From NCBI GenBank assembly GCA_023404675.1, contig JAEYAW010000020.1, forward strand, positions 1-64,000: a stretch of DNA of 64,000 bases, given 5' to 3'. Position 1 is the first letter of the stretch. Every line of letters starts with the position of its first letter. Of this stretch, positions 50,738 to 59,166 are shown one piece after another. The notes beneath the pieces were generated by a model. The model did not search any database. It was not told the DNA's origin and saw nothing but the letters and a program-made list of their open reading frames with translations. Source of the stretch: Pseudomonadota bacterium. Its GTDB lineage: Bacteria > Pseudomonadota > Alphaproteobacteria > Rhizobiales > Xanthobacteraceae. Both the position numbers and the translations under genes were made by a program.

Positions 50738-51639
50738 CCGCGCAGACCGCAGAAACGCCGATGTACAATTTCGCCTATCTCGACGAGGAGACGAAGCGGA
50801 TTATCCGCCGCGCCATCCTCAAGGCGATCGCGATTCCCGGCTATCAGGTTCCGTTCGCGAGCCGCGAGATGCCGATGCCTTACGGTTGGGGCACCGGCGG
50901 CGTCCAGGTGACGGCCGCGATCCTCGGCCCCGCCGATACACTCAAGGTGATCGATCAGGGCTCGGACGACACCACCAACGCGATCTCGATTCGGCAGTTT
51001 TTTGCGAAGACCGCGGGCGTCGCCACCACCACCATCACGACGGACGCCACCGTGATCCAGACCCGTCACCGCATTCCGGAAACGCCGCTGGCGGAGAATC
51101 AGGTGCTGGTCTATCAGGTGCCGATCCCCGAACCCTTGCGCTATCTCGAACCGCGCGAGACCGAGACGCGCCGCATGCACGCGCTCGCCGAATACGGCCT
51201 GATGCACGTGAAGCTGTATGAGGACATCGCCCGGTTCGGCCACATCGCCACGGCCTACGCCTATCCGGTGAAGGTGAATGGCCGCTATGTGATGGATCCC
51301 TCGCCGACGCCGAAATTCGACAATCCCAAGATGAACGACTGCGCGGCGCTGCAACTGTTCGGCGCGGGGCGTGAGAAGCGCATCTATGCGGTACCGCCGT
51401 ATACGCAGGTGGTCTCGCTCGACTTCGAGGACCATCCTTTCGAACCCTACCGGCATGACGCCTGCTGCGGGCTGTGCGGTGCGACCGATTCCTATCTCGA
51501 CGAGATCGTGACCGACGACAAAGGCTCACGCCTGTTCGTGTGTTCGGACACCGATTACTGCGGCGCGCGGCAGGCGGATGGCCATCGCGGCCCCGAAGCG
51601 GTGCCGGCGGGACTTTCGACGGAGCAGGCTCATGGCTGA
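50734..51639 (+). CDS. phnJ: Radical SAM C-P lyase PhnJ
   Basis: PhnJ is the catalytic radical-SAM subunit that cleaves the C-P bond and releases methane from methylphosphonate. The 301-residue protein keeps the four key Cys at residues 245, 248, 270 and 276, with the same spacing as 241, 244, 266 and 272 of E. coli PhnJ. The glycyl-radical Gly is at residue 36 in PGYQVPF. The gene overlaps phnI by 4 nt and phnK by 8 nt. Confidence 0.97.
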   Translation: MTAQTAETPMYNFAYLDEETKRIIRRAILKAIAIPGYQVPFASREMPMPYGWGTGGVQVTAAILGPADTLKVIDQGSDDTTNAISIRQFFAKTAGVATTTITTDATVIQTRHRIPETPLAENQVLVYQVPIPEPLRYLEPRETETRRMHALAEYGLMHVKLYEDIARFGHIATAYAYPVKVNGRYVMDPSPTPKFDNPKMNDCAALQLFGAGREKRIYAVPPYTQVVSLDFEDHPFEPYRHDACCGLCGATDSYLDEIVTDDKGSRLFVCSDTDYCGARQADGHRGPEAVPAGLSTEQAHG

Positions 51640-52450
51640 CGGCCTTCATATGCAGACGCTTCCGGCCGGCGCGCAGGACGAAGCGCCGCTGATGGTCGCC
51701 GAGGGTCTGGCGAAATCCTACGGCCACCTCAAGGCCTGCCGCGACGTGTCGTTCGAACTCTATCGCGGCGAGGTGCTCGCCATCGTCGGCGAATCCGGTT
51801 CGGGCAAATCCACCCTGCTGCGTCTGCTCTCAGCCCAGATGGAGCCGAGCGCGGGCCGCGTCTCCTATCGTCTGCGCGACGGCGCGCTGCGCGATCTCGC
51901 AACGCTCGGCGAGGCGGAGCGCCGCCTGCTGTTCCGCACCGACTGGGGCTTCGTGCATCAGGATCCCGCGACGGGCCTGCGCATGTCGGTTTCGGCCGGA
52001 GCCAATGTCGGCGAGCGGCTGATGGCGGTCGGCTGGAATCACTACGGCAACATCCGCGATACCGCCGCCGACTGGCTGGAGCGTGTCGAGATCGACACCG
52101 CCCGCATGGACGACGCGCCGCGCACCTATTCCGGCGGCATGCGCCAGCGCCTGCAGATCGCGCGCAACCTCGTCACCGGCCCGCGCCTCGTCTTCATGGA
52201 CGAGCCGACCGGCGGCCTCGACGTCTCGGTGCAGGCGCGGCTGCTCGATCTGGTGCGGCGCCTGGTCGACGAGCTGGGTCTCGCTGCCATCGTGGTGACG
52301 CATGACCTGGCCGTGGCCCGCCTGCTCTCCCACCGCGTGATGGTGATGAAGGGCGGCCGGGTGATCGAGACCGGACTGACCGATCAGGTGTTCGACGATC
52401 CGCGCGAGCCGTATACACAGTTGCTCGTGTCTTCCATTCTGCCGGCATGA
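51632..52450 (+). CDS. phnK: C-P lyase ATPase PhnK
   Basis: PhnK is an ABC-type ATPase without membrane partner that docks on the PhnGHIJ core. The 272-residue protein has Walker A GESGSGKST (about residues 51-59), a signature YSGGMRQR (about 168-175) and Walker B LVFMDEPTGGLDV (about 187-199). The ATG at 51632 is preceded by GGAG and overlaps phnJ by 8 nt; a few residues before the ABC fold are variable. Confidence 0.94.
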   Translation: MADGLHMQTLPAGAQDEAPLMVAEGLAKSYGHLKACRDVSFELYRGEVLAIVGESGSGKSTLLRLLSAQMEPSAGRVSYRLRDGALRDLATLGEAERRLLFRTDWGFVHQDPATGLRMSVSAGANVGERLMAVGWNHYGNIRDTAADWLERVEIDTARMDDAPRTYSGGMRQRLQIARNLVTGPRLVFMDEPTGGLDVSVQARLLDLVRRLVDELGLAAIVVTHDLAVARLLSHRVMVMKGGRVIETGLTDQVFDDPREPYTQLLVSSILPA

Positions 52451-52451
52451 G

Positions 52452-53150
52452 ATGACCATGACCAATGCGATCGAAGTGTCCGACGTCTCGAAAGCCTTCA
52501 CCATGCACCTGCATGGCGGCCTGCGGCTGCCGGTGGTGAACAACGTCAATTTCGAGGTCCGCGCAGGCGAATGCGCCGTGCTGTCCGGCCCCTCCGGTGC
52601 GGGCAAGTCGTCGATCCTGAAGATGATCTTCGGCAACTACCGTTGCGACGCGGGCCACATCCGCGTCCGCCACGGCGAGACATGGGTGGATATCGCCAGC
52701 GCCGCGCCGCGCCGCGTGCTGGACGTGCGCAACCATACCATCGGTTATGTCAGCCAGTTCCTGCGCGCCATCCCGCGCGTTCCGGCGCTGGACATCGTCG
52801 CCGAACCGCTGCTGGCGCAGGGCGTTCCGCACGAGGAGGCCCGCGAATGCGCCGGCAGACTGCTCAAGCGTCTCAACATCGGCGAGCGGCTGTGGCCGCT
52901 GCCGCCCGCGACGTTCTCGGGCGGCGAACAGCAGCGCGTCAATATCGCGCGCGGCTTCATCCCGGATTTGCCGGTGCTGCTGCTCGACGAACCCACCGCC
53001 TCCCTTGACGCGGCGAACCGCGAAGTGGTGATAGACCTCGTCGCCGCCAAGAAACGCCAAGGCGTCGCCATGCTCGCCATTGTCCACGACGATGACGTGC
53101 GTTCACGCATTGCAGACCAGTTGATCGACGTGACGGCCTTTGCCGCCTAG
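52452..53150 (+). CDS. phnL: C-P lyase ATPase PhnL
   Basis: The 232-residue ABC-type ATPase has Walker A GPSGAGKSS (about residues 42-50), signature FSGGEQQR (about 156-163) and Walker B LLLDEPTASLD (about 176-186). PhnL is needed with PhnGHI for the first nucleoside-transfer step. A second ATG six bases downstream is an equally possible start. It precedes the second phnM by 13 nt. Confidence 0.93.
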   Translation: MTMTNAIEVSDVSKAFTMHLHGGLRLPVVNNVNFEVRAGECAVLSGPSGAGKSSILKMIFGNYRCDAGHIRVRHGETWVDIASAAPRRVLDVRNHTIGYVSQFLRAIPRVPALDIVAEPLLAQGVPHEEARECAGRLLKRLNIGERLWPLPPATFSGGEQQRVNIARGFIPDLPVLLLDEPTASLDAANREVVIDLVAAKKRQGVAMLAIVHDDDVRSRIADQLIDVTAFAA

Positions 53151-53163
53151 GACACAACCGACC

Positions 53164-54321
53164 ATGACGTCACCGCAAGATATCATCCTCCGGAACGCAC
53201 GGATCGTGCTGGCTGACCGCGTCATCGAGCAGGGCTGGCTCGCCATGGATCGCGGCGAGATCGTCGCCTTCGGTGAAGGCGGCGGCGCGCCGGCAGGCAG
53301 CGAGGACGCCGGCGGCGACATCGTGATGCCCGGGTTGATCGAACTGCACACAGATCACCTCGAAGCGCACTACATGCCGCGCCCGAAGGTGATGTGGGAT
53401 CCGGTCGCCGCCGTGGTCTCCTACGACGGCCAGCTCGCCACCAGCGGCATCACCACGGTGCTGGATTCGTTGAGAGTCTGCCGCGAGGAGGAGATGGAGC
53501 CGGGCGAAGGCGAGGCCGCCCTGCTGGCCCGCGCCATCGCCACCGCGCGCGAGGCAGGACTTTTGCGTGCCGACCACTATCTGCATCTGCGCTGCGAAAT
53601 CCCCTCGCCGCAAATCGTCGCCGAAGCCAGGGAACTGGTCGACCGTCCGGACGTGCGGCTGATGTCGCTGATGGATCACACGCCGGGCCAGCGCCAGTTC
53701 CGCGACGAGGTCAAGCTCCGCGACTACTATCGCGGCAAGGGCGGCGGCATGACCGACGCCCAGCTCGACGCGCTGTTCGCCCAGCGCCAGTTCTACAAGG
53801 ACGCGTATGCCGACGCCAACCTGCATGCCATCGTCGCGTTGGCGAAGCAGCACGGCATCGCGCTGGCGAGCCACGATGACACCACCGACGAGAACGTCGC
53901 CGACGCGGTGCGCGACGGCGTCGCCGTGGCCGAGTTTCCAACGACGCTGGAAGCCGCGCGGCAGTTGCGCGACGCCAATATCGCGATCCTGATGGGCGCG
54001 CCCAACGTGGTGCGCGGCGGCTCGCATTCCGGCAACATCGCCGCCGTCGATCTGGCGAACGAGGGCCTGCTCGACGTGCTCTCGTCCGACTACGTCCCGT
54101 CGAGCCTGTTGATGGGCGCGCTGCAACTGCCGGAGCGCGTACAGGGCATCGACCTCGCCGGCGCGGTCCGCACCGTCACCAAGACGCCCGCCGACGCCAT
54201 CGGTCTCAGTGATCGCGGCGAGATCGCCGTCGGCAAGCGGGCCGACCTGATCCGCGTGCACATGGCGGGCAGCATTCCCGTGGTGCGCAGCGTGTGGCGC
54301 GAGGGACGGCGCGTGGCATGA
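53164..54321 (+). CDS. phnM: Canonical PhnM
   Basis: This 385-residue PhnM has the canonical metal site GLIELHTDHLEAHYMPRP (about residues 57-74) and shared motifs LRCEIPSP, MDHTPGQRQFRDE, SHDDTTDEN and GAPNVVRGGSHSG. I chose the ATG at 53164 because the family N-terminus begins there. It overlaps phnN by 4 nt (ATGA). In this position (phnL-phnM-phnN) it is the likely diphosphatase of the lyase pathway, while the copy at 42699 differs. Confidence 0.93.
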   Translation: MTSPQDIILRNARIVLADRVIEQGWLAMDRGEIVAFGEGGGAPAGSEDAGGDIVMPGLIELHTDHLEAHYMPRPKVMWDPVAAVVSYDGQLATSGITTVLDSLRVCREEEMEPGEGEAALLARAIATAREAGLLRADHYLHLRCEIPSPQIVAEARELVDRPDVRLMSLMDHTPGQRQFRDEVKLRDYYRGKGGGMTDAQLDALFAQRQFYKDAYADANLHAIVALAKQHGIALASHDDTTDENVADAVRDGVAVAEFPTTLEAARQLRDANIAILMGAPNVVRGGSHSGNIAAVDLANEGLLDVLSSDYVPSSLLMGALQLPERVQGIDLAGAVRTVTKTPADAIGLSDRGEIAVGKRADLIRVHMAGSIPVVRSVWREGRRVA

Positions 54322-54905
54322 GCGACTGCCCCGACAGCATCGTGCAGGCGGCGCCCGGCAAACTGGGACCGGGCCGCCTCGTGCTGGTCGTCGGCCCCAG
54401 CGGTGCGGGCAAGGACACGCTGCTCGATCACGCGCGCATGGCTTGCGCGAAAAATCCGGAGATCGTCTTCGTGCGGCGCGTGGTGACACGCGCGGCCTCG
54501 GCGTTCGAGGACAACGAGGCGATGACGCCACAGGCTTTTGGCAAAGCGGTCGCCCAGGGCGCGTTCGCGGCGCACTGGGGCGCGCATGGCAACCGCTACG
54601 GCCTGCGCCGCGATCTCGACGACGAGATCCGCGCGGGCCGCACGGCGGTCGCCAACGTATCGCGCGCCGCCATCGGCGACCTGCGCGCGCGCTATGCCAA
54701 CACGGTCGTCGTGCTGGTCACTGCCCCGCCCGAGGTGCTGGCCGAGCGCCTTGCAGGACGCGCCCGCTCCAGCGACGGGCCGGTCGATGCGCGGCTGAAC
54801 CGTGTCGTGGACGAGGCGGCGCTCGCGCCGGACATCACCATCAGCAACACCGGCCCGGTGAGCGAAGGCGCGGCCGTGCTGCTGGCTGCGATCCGGAGCG
54901 ATTGA
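54318..54905 (+). CDS. phnN: Ribose 1,5-bisphosphokinase PhnN
   Basis: PhnN phosphorylates ribose 1,5-bisphosphate to PRPP, the end product of the pathway. The 195-residue protein has the P-loop GPSGAGKDT (about residues 28-36) and the VVTRAAS and YGLRRDLD regions typical of the guanylate-kinase-like fold. The ATG overlaps the phnM stop. It is followed after 13 nt by the PPOX-type flavoprotein. Confidence 0.92.
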   Translation: MSDCPDSIVQAAPGKLGPGRLVLVVGPSGAGKDTLLDHARMACAKNPEIVFVRRVVTRAASAFEDNEAMTPQAFGKAVAQGAFAAHWGAHGNRYGLRRDLDDEIRAGRTAVANVSRAAIGDLRARYANTVVVLVTAPPEVLAERLAGRARSSDGPVDARLNRVVDEAALAPDITISNTGPVSEGAAVLLAAIRSD

Positions 54906-54918
54906 AAAGGCGAGGCCC

Positions 54919-55527
54919 ATGATCATCGACAGCATCGCGCAACTCGAAGACATCTACGGCTTCCCCAACGACGCCTCGACCGTGAAGGTCGCCGACCGCA
55001 TCACGGCGCACTATCGCACGCTGATCGAGGCCGCGCCCTTCGCGGCGCTCGCCACGTCCGGCCCCGAAGGGCTCGACTGCTCGCCGCGCGGCGATCTGCC
55101 CGGCTTCGTGCGCATCGCCGACGAGTACACGCTGCTGATCCCGGACCGGCGTGGCAACAACCGCATCGATTCGCTGCGCAACATCGTGCGCAATCCACAG
55201 GTCGCGCTGATGTTCCTGATTCCCGGCTGCGGCAACGCGTTGCGTGTCAATGGCATCGCGCAGGTCTCGGCCGATCCGGCGCTGCTCGAATCCTTCGAGG
55301 TGCAGGGCAAGATGCCGCGCACGGTGATCGTGATGACGGTGCGCGAGATATATTTCCAGTGCGCCCGCGCCATCATCCGCGCGCGGCTGTGGGATCCGGC
55401 CGCGCAGATCGATCCCGCCACGCTGCCGACGCCGGGACAAATCCTTGCCGCCATGAGCGACGACACGGTCGGCGGCGAGACTTACGACCGCGAATGGCCG
55501 GAGCGCGCCAAAGCCTCGATGTGGTAA
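54919..55527 (+). CDS. PPOX-type FMN flavoprotein
   Basis: The 202-residue protein belongs to the pyridoxamine-5'-phosphate-oxidase-like superfamily (MSMEG_1061/DR_2398 type). Landmarks are FAALATSGPEGLDCSPRGD (about residues 41-59) and ADEYTLLIPDRRGNNR (about 67-82). Members usually bind FMN, and some relatives use F420. It starts 13 nt after phnN on the same strand, so it may be co-transcribed with the lyase genes. It faces the F420 cluster, so a role with F420 is also possible. The function is not clear. Confidence 0.8.
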   Translation: MIIDSIAQLEDIYGFPNDASTVKVADRITAHYRTLIEAAPFAALATSGPEGLDCSPRGDLPGFVRIADEYTLLIPDRRGNNRIDSLRNIVRNPQVALMFLIPGCGNALRVNGIAQVSADPALLESFEVQGKMPRTVIVMTVREIYFQCARAIIRARLWDPAAQIDPATLPTPGQILAAMSDDTVGGETYDREWPERAKASMW

Positions 55528-55538
55528 CTGAATCCCGG

Positions 55539-56120
55539 TTATGTGGCGGCCAATTCCAGCCGCAGCGCCTGCAGCAGGATCACCGTCTTCGCGTCCACGA
55601 TCTCGCCACCGGCGATCATCGCGAAGGCTTCATCGAACGGCATCTCGACCACTTCGATGTCCTCGCCTTCGTCGGCCAGCCCGCCGCCGTCATTGATGCG
55701 GTCCGCAGGCGAATAGCGGGCGCGGAAGAACGTGATCTTCTCCGCCACCGCCGCCGGCGTCATGTAGAGATCGAACAGCCGGTCCAGCCTGGTGATGCGG
55801 TAGCCGAGTTCTTCCTCGATCTCCATCACCATCCGCTTCGCCGGCTCCTCGCCATCCAGCTTGCCGGCACAGGCCTCAAGCATGGTCTCGCGGCCATCCT
55901 TCAGAAACGGCGGAAGACGCAACTGCCGCGCCAGCAGCACCGTGCCGCGATCCGGATCGTACGGCAAGACCGCCGCCGAATGTCCGTTGTCGTAAACTTC
56001 GCGGCGATGTTTTTTCATCCCGCCGCCGAAGGTGCGAAATTCATAATCGACCTGCGTCAGCGTCCCGCGCGCATGTGCGAGTTCGGTCTGCTTCAGGATG
56101 TGCACCTTGGGATCGCTCAT
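55539..56120 (-). CDS. Nudix hydrolase, NudK/ADP-ribose type
   Basis: The 193-residue protein has a Nudix box at about residues 86-108 (AGKLDGEEPAKRMVMEIEEE), in which Met replaces the usual Arg at the RE position, as NudK shows a similar variant. The N-terminal FRTFGGGMKKHRREVYDNG stretch fits the NudK/ADP-ribose pyrophosphatase group, which cleaves GDP-mannose or ADP-sugars. It lies 51 nt after cofD on the same strand and could belong to the same leftward unit. The substrate is not known. Confidence 0.82.
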   Translation of the reverse strand: MSDPKVHILKQTELAHARGTLTQVDYEFRTFGGGMKKHRREVYDNGHSAAVLPYDPDRGTVLLARQLRLPPFLKDGRETMLEACAGKLDGEEPAKRMVMEIEEELGYRITRLDRLFDLYMTPAAVAEKITFFRARYSPADRINDGGGLADEGEDIEVVEMPFDEAFAMIAGGEIVDAKTVILLQALRLELAAT

Positions 56121-56171
56121 GGCCGTTCAACGCCCCCACGGCGGATTTGATCCGTCCTGAACGAACTTCAG

Positions 56172-57152
56172 TCAGGACGAGGCATAGAGTTTGGCGGCCA
56201 GTTGATCGCCGAACGCCAGCACCTCTTCCGCCAGCCGGATTTTCGAGACCATGTCGGTCATCAGCGTCGGCGCGCAATGCGCGGCGACGTCCAGCCCTTC
56301 GGCCTCCGCCGCATCGCCCGTGTCAATCACAAGACCATCGATCAGATCGTCGTAATGTCTGGCGATGGACGAGGTGGTGGCCTCGACGCCGAGTTCGTCC
56401 ATGATCTTGCGCGTCGGTCCCTTCACGGCCTGCCCGCCGATCACGGGCGACACCGCAACCACCGGGGCTTTCGCAGCGTTGATCGCCGCCTTGAGGCCGG
56501 GCACGGCCAGAATGGGATCGATGCTGAGAAAAGGATTGGACGGGCAGATCACGACGGCGCGCAAGCCTTCGGGCTTCAGCGCCCCGGCAACATCCAGCGA
56601 GATGCGCGCGGCGGGCGCACCCTCAAAACGGATGCCGCGCACCACCGGCTCGCAGCGCCGTTCGACGAAATAGCGCTGGAACGCCAGCTCTGCATCGGGC
56701 GTGACGACGATGGTGCGGATGTCGTCGTCGGTGACGGGCAGGATGCGCGCCGCGATGCCGAAACGCGCCGCGAAATTCGCCGCGATCCGCGTCAGCGTCG
56801 CGCCCTCGCGGAGCCAGCGCGTGCGCTCCACATGCACGGCGAGATCGCGGTCGCCGAGCGAGAACCAGGTCTCGCCGCCGACCTGCGCCAGCGCCTCCAT
56901 GAAATTCCAGGTCTCGCCCGCGCGGCCCCAGCCGCGCTCGGTGTCGTTCAGCCCACCGAGCGTATAGAGCACGGTGTCGAGATCAGGCGAGACGTGCAGG
57001 CCGAGATGCTCGAAATCGTCGGCCATGTTGACGACGACCGTGAGGTTCGCACCCAGCACCGCCTGCAAGCCGAGCGCAAGCTTGGCGCCGCCGACGCCGC
57101 CGCAGATCGCCACCACGCGCTCGCGCGCCACGCCCTTTGCATCCGCCGTCAT
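56172..57152 (-). CDS. cofD: CofD, 2-phospho-L-lactate (or phosphoenolpyruvate) transferase
   Basis: CofD joins the activated lactyl- or enolpyruvyl-phospho group to the deazaflavin Fo, giving F420-0 or its dehydro form. The 326-residue protein has AICGGVGGAKLALGLQ (about residues 15-30), VVVNMADDFEHLGLHVSPDLD (about 39-59, cut here to NMADDFEHLGLHV), CPSNPFLSIDPILA and SPVIGGQAVKGPT motifs. Its start overlaps the cofE stop by 4 nt. F420 genes are rare in proteobacteria. No cofG/cofH or cofC gene is seen in the window. Confidence 0.93.
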   Translation of the reverse strand: MTADAKGVARERVVAICGGVGGAKLALGLQAVLGANLTVVVNMADDFEHLGLHVSPDLDTVLYTLGGLNDTERGWGRAGETWNFMEALAQVGGETWFSLGDRDLAVHVERTRWLREGATLTRIAANFAARFGIAARILPVTDDDIRTIVVTPDAELAFQRYFVERRCEPVVRGIRFEGAPAARISLDVAGALKPEGLRAVVICPSNPFLSIDPILAVPGLKAAINAAKAPVVAVSPVIGGQAVKGPTRKIMDELGVEATTSSIARHYDDLIDGLVIDTGDAAEAEGLDVAAHCAPTLMTDMVSKIRLAEEVLAFGDQLAAKLYASS

Positions 57153-57916
57153 CGAAACATGTCCCGTTCCTTCGGCCGCACCAGCGCGGACGCCGGATTG
57201 GCCGGCGCGTCGCTCGCGAATCCGCGCACGTGCACCACCGGCTGCCCCTCGTCACCCTGTCCCATCACCAGCGAGGCGGCCGCCGCCAGCTCGTCGGCGA
57301 TGGCGACCTCGGTCACGCGCATGGCGCGCCCGAACAGATCCGGCGCGCCGACCATATCACGAAGCGCGGGCACCCCGGCACTGCCGATGGCGACGCCGAC
57401 GACGCCGTTGCGCCACGGCCGGCCAAAACTGTCGTTGATGATGATACCGACCGGAACACCGAACCGTGCGTCGAGCGCGGCTTTCAGAGCGGCGCTGCTG
57501 GCGTCGGGGTTTTGCGGCAGCAGGAGGACACGGCCGCCGCCCGCCGAATGATCGATGTTCGATTCGTCGATGCCGGCATTGGCCATCACGAAACCAAGGC
57601 GATGGGCGACGATGATGACATTGGTGCGGGCGCGCACGACCTCGGTGGATTCCGACAACACCACCTCGATATGGCGCGGATCCTTGCCGACCACCTTCGC
57701 CAGTTCCAGCGCGCGCGCCGAGGGCGTGACCGAGCCGAGATCGACGTAACGGTTCTCAGCCTTGGAAATGATCTTCTGGGCGATCACGAAAATATCGCCT
57801 GCCTGCACGCGCACGCCGGCCCGCTCCGCGCCGGCGGCGACCAGTGCTGCGACATCGTCGCCGGGCTCGACCAGCGGCAGGCCGGGCAGCGCGGTCAAAG
57901 TGATGCTGGTGGACAT
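57149..57916 (-). CDS. cofE: CofE, F420-0:gamma-glutamyl ligase
   Basis: CofE adds glutamates to F420-0. The 255-residue protein has the family motifs IFVIAQKIISKAENR (about residues 41-55), NIDHSAGGGRVLLLPQNPD (about 119-137) and INDSFGRPWRNGVVGVAIG (about 158-176). The C-terminal flavin domain of mycobacterial FbiB is absent. I chose the ATG at 57916 (GGAG about 10 nt upstream); 13 codons upstream look non-conserved. cofE and cofD are translationally coupled. A gap of 112 nt separates it from the preceding PLP-enzyme gene. Confidence 0.93.
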   Translation of the reverse strand: MSTSITLTALPGLPLVEPGDDVAALVAAGAERAGVRVQAGDIFVIAQKIISKAENRYVDLGSVTPSARALELAKVVGKDPRHIEVVLSESTEVVRARTNVIIVAHRLGFVMANAGIDESNIDHSAGGGRVLLLPQNPDASSAALKAALDARFGVPVGIIINDSFGRPWRNGVVGVAIGSAGVPALRDMVGAPDLFGRAMRVTEVAIADELAAAASLVMGQGDEGQPVVHVRGFASDAPANPASALVRPKERDMFR

Positions 57917-58028
57917 CGTTTCGAACTCCGCCGCCGGACCGGGGCTCCCGATCACGCTCCCGGCCGACGTTGCGCGTGGCTCGCAGACCCCGGGCGCGCT
58001 GTCAATCTCCGCCGGGCCGGGACAGCGA

Positions 58029-59147
58029 TCAGGACCCGTACCGGGCCAGAACAGGCCACTGGCTTACGCCGCCATCGGCATCCACCACGTGATAGCGCGC
58101 ATGCAGGTTCACGGTGGGATCGCAATGCGTCGTCAGCACCAGCACGCGGCTGCCGAGCGCGGGCGCCGACTGGCCGGGCGGCATGGTGATCATGCCGTGC
58201 TCGTCGCCGCCGAAGCGATAGGTGGAGCCTTCCGGCGCACCTCTCATCAGGCTCGGCGGCGGGCCGTTGAAGGCCAGCGCCTTGACGCCCGCGTCGATGG
58301 TGAACTCGCCCTCGCGATTGACCGACGTCACCGTCGCCAGCACGAACAGGCTCGGCTCGTAGGGCAGCGGCCCGCCGCCAGTGCGGGCGAGCCGGCCGTA
58401 ATCCGCATCCATGAACACATAGGAGCCGACCTGCAATTCGGTGTAGGGGCCCTGTGCGTCGAAAGCGGAAGCTCCGGTGCCACTGCCCGTGACGATCTGC
58501 GCGTCGAACCCCGCCGCATGCAGCGCCGCCAGATGCGCGCGCAGCATGGCGGCAACACCAGCCGCGCCCGTTTCCCGCTCGCCCGCCGCGATCATGTGCT
58601 GAACGTGGCCCGCGAAGCCCTGAATGCCCGCAAATATCATGCACGGCGCGGCGACGATCGCACGCGCCATCTCGACCGAATCCGCCGGCGCGCAGACGCC
58701 GGTGCGCCGCTGGCCGACATCGATATCCACCAGCACGCGAAGCGCCGGGCCCTCGCTGCCGAGCTGCGCACCCAGCATGGCGACCTGATCCGGGTGATCG
58801 ACGACGACCGCAAGCTCGATATCGCGCGCGATCTTCGCCAGTCGCGCCAGCTTCGGCGTGTCGGCCACCGGGGTGGTCAGCATCAGGCCGGGAAGGCCCG
58901 CGGCCGCCATCGCCTCGATCTCGGCCACCGTGGCGCAACAGATGCCGATCGCCCCCGCCTCGACCTGAAGCCGGGCGATCTCCGCCGACTTGTGGGTCTT
59001 GGCGTGGGGCCGCAGCGCGATGCCTCGCGCCTTGGCACTCGCGGCCATCGCCGCGATGTTGCGCGCGAGAGCCATGCGGTCAAGCACGAGCGCTGGCGTC
59101 TCGATGGTGCTCAGCACGGGCAGGTCAGGTGCCAGCACGGTTGTCAT
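58029..59147 (-). CDS. D-threonine aldolase/D-serine dehydratase-like PLP enzyme
   Basis: The 372-residue protein is a fold-type III PLP enzyme of the DSD1/D-threonine-aldolase family. The PLP Lys is probably residue 50 in RPHAKTHKS, and the metal-binding motif His-Cys-Asp is at 341-343. Relatives cleave or dehydrate beta-hydroxy-D-amino acids. Its place between the luciferase-like enzyme and cofE suggests it serves the same pathway: it could release glycine and an aldehyde from an intermediate, or act as a racemase. This is inference. Confidence 0.85.
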   Translation of the reverse strand: MTTVLAPDLPVLSTIETPALVLDRMALARNIAAMAASAKARGIALRPHAKTHKSAEIARLQVEAGAIGICCATVAEIEAMAAAGLPGLMLTTPVADTPKLARLAKIARDIELAVVVDHPDQVAMLGAQLGSEGPALRVLVDIDVGQRRTGVCAPADSVEMARAIVAAPCMIFAGIQGFAGHVQHMIAAGERETGAAGVAAMLRAHLAALHAAGFDAQIVTGSGTGASAFDAQGPYTELQVGSYVFMDADYGRLARTGGGPLPYEPSLFVLATVTSVNREGEFTIDAGVKALAFNGPPPSLMRGAPEGSTYRFGGDEHGMITMPPGQSAPALGSRVLVLTTHCDPTVNLHARYHVVDADGGVSQWPVLARYGS

Positions 59148-59166
59148 TCCATTCCATCCACGGCGA

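Noticed and set aside
41975..54905. phnP or phnO in the phosphonate island
   Set aside because: No gene with metallo-beta-lactamase (PhnP) or acetyltransferase (PhnO) motifs was found; the 2H enzyme is the only candidate for the cyclic phosphate step.
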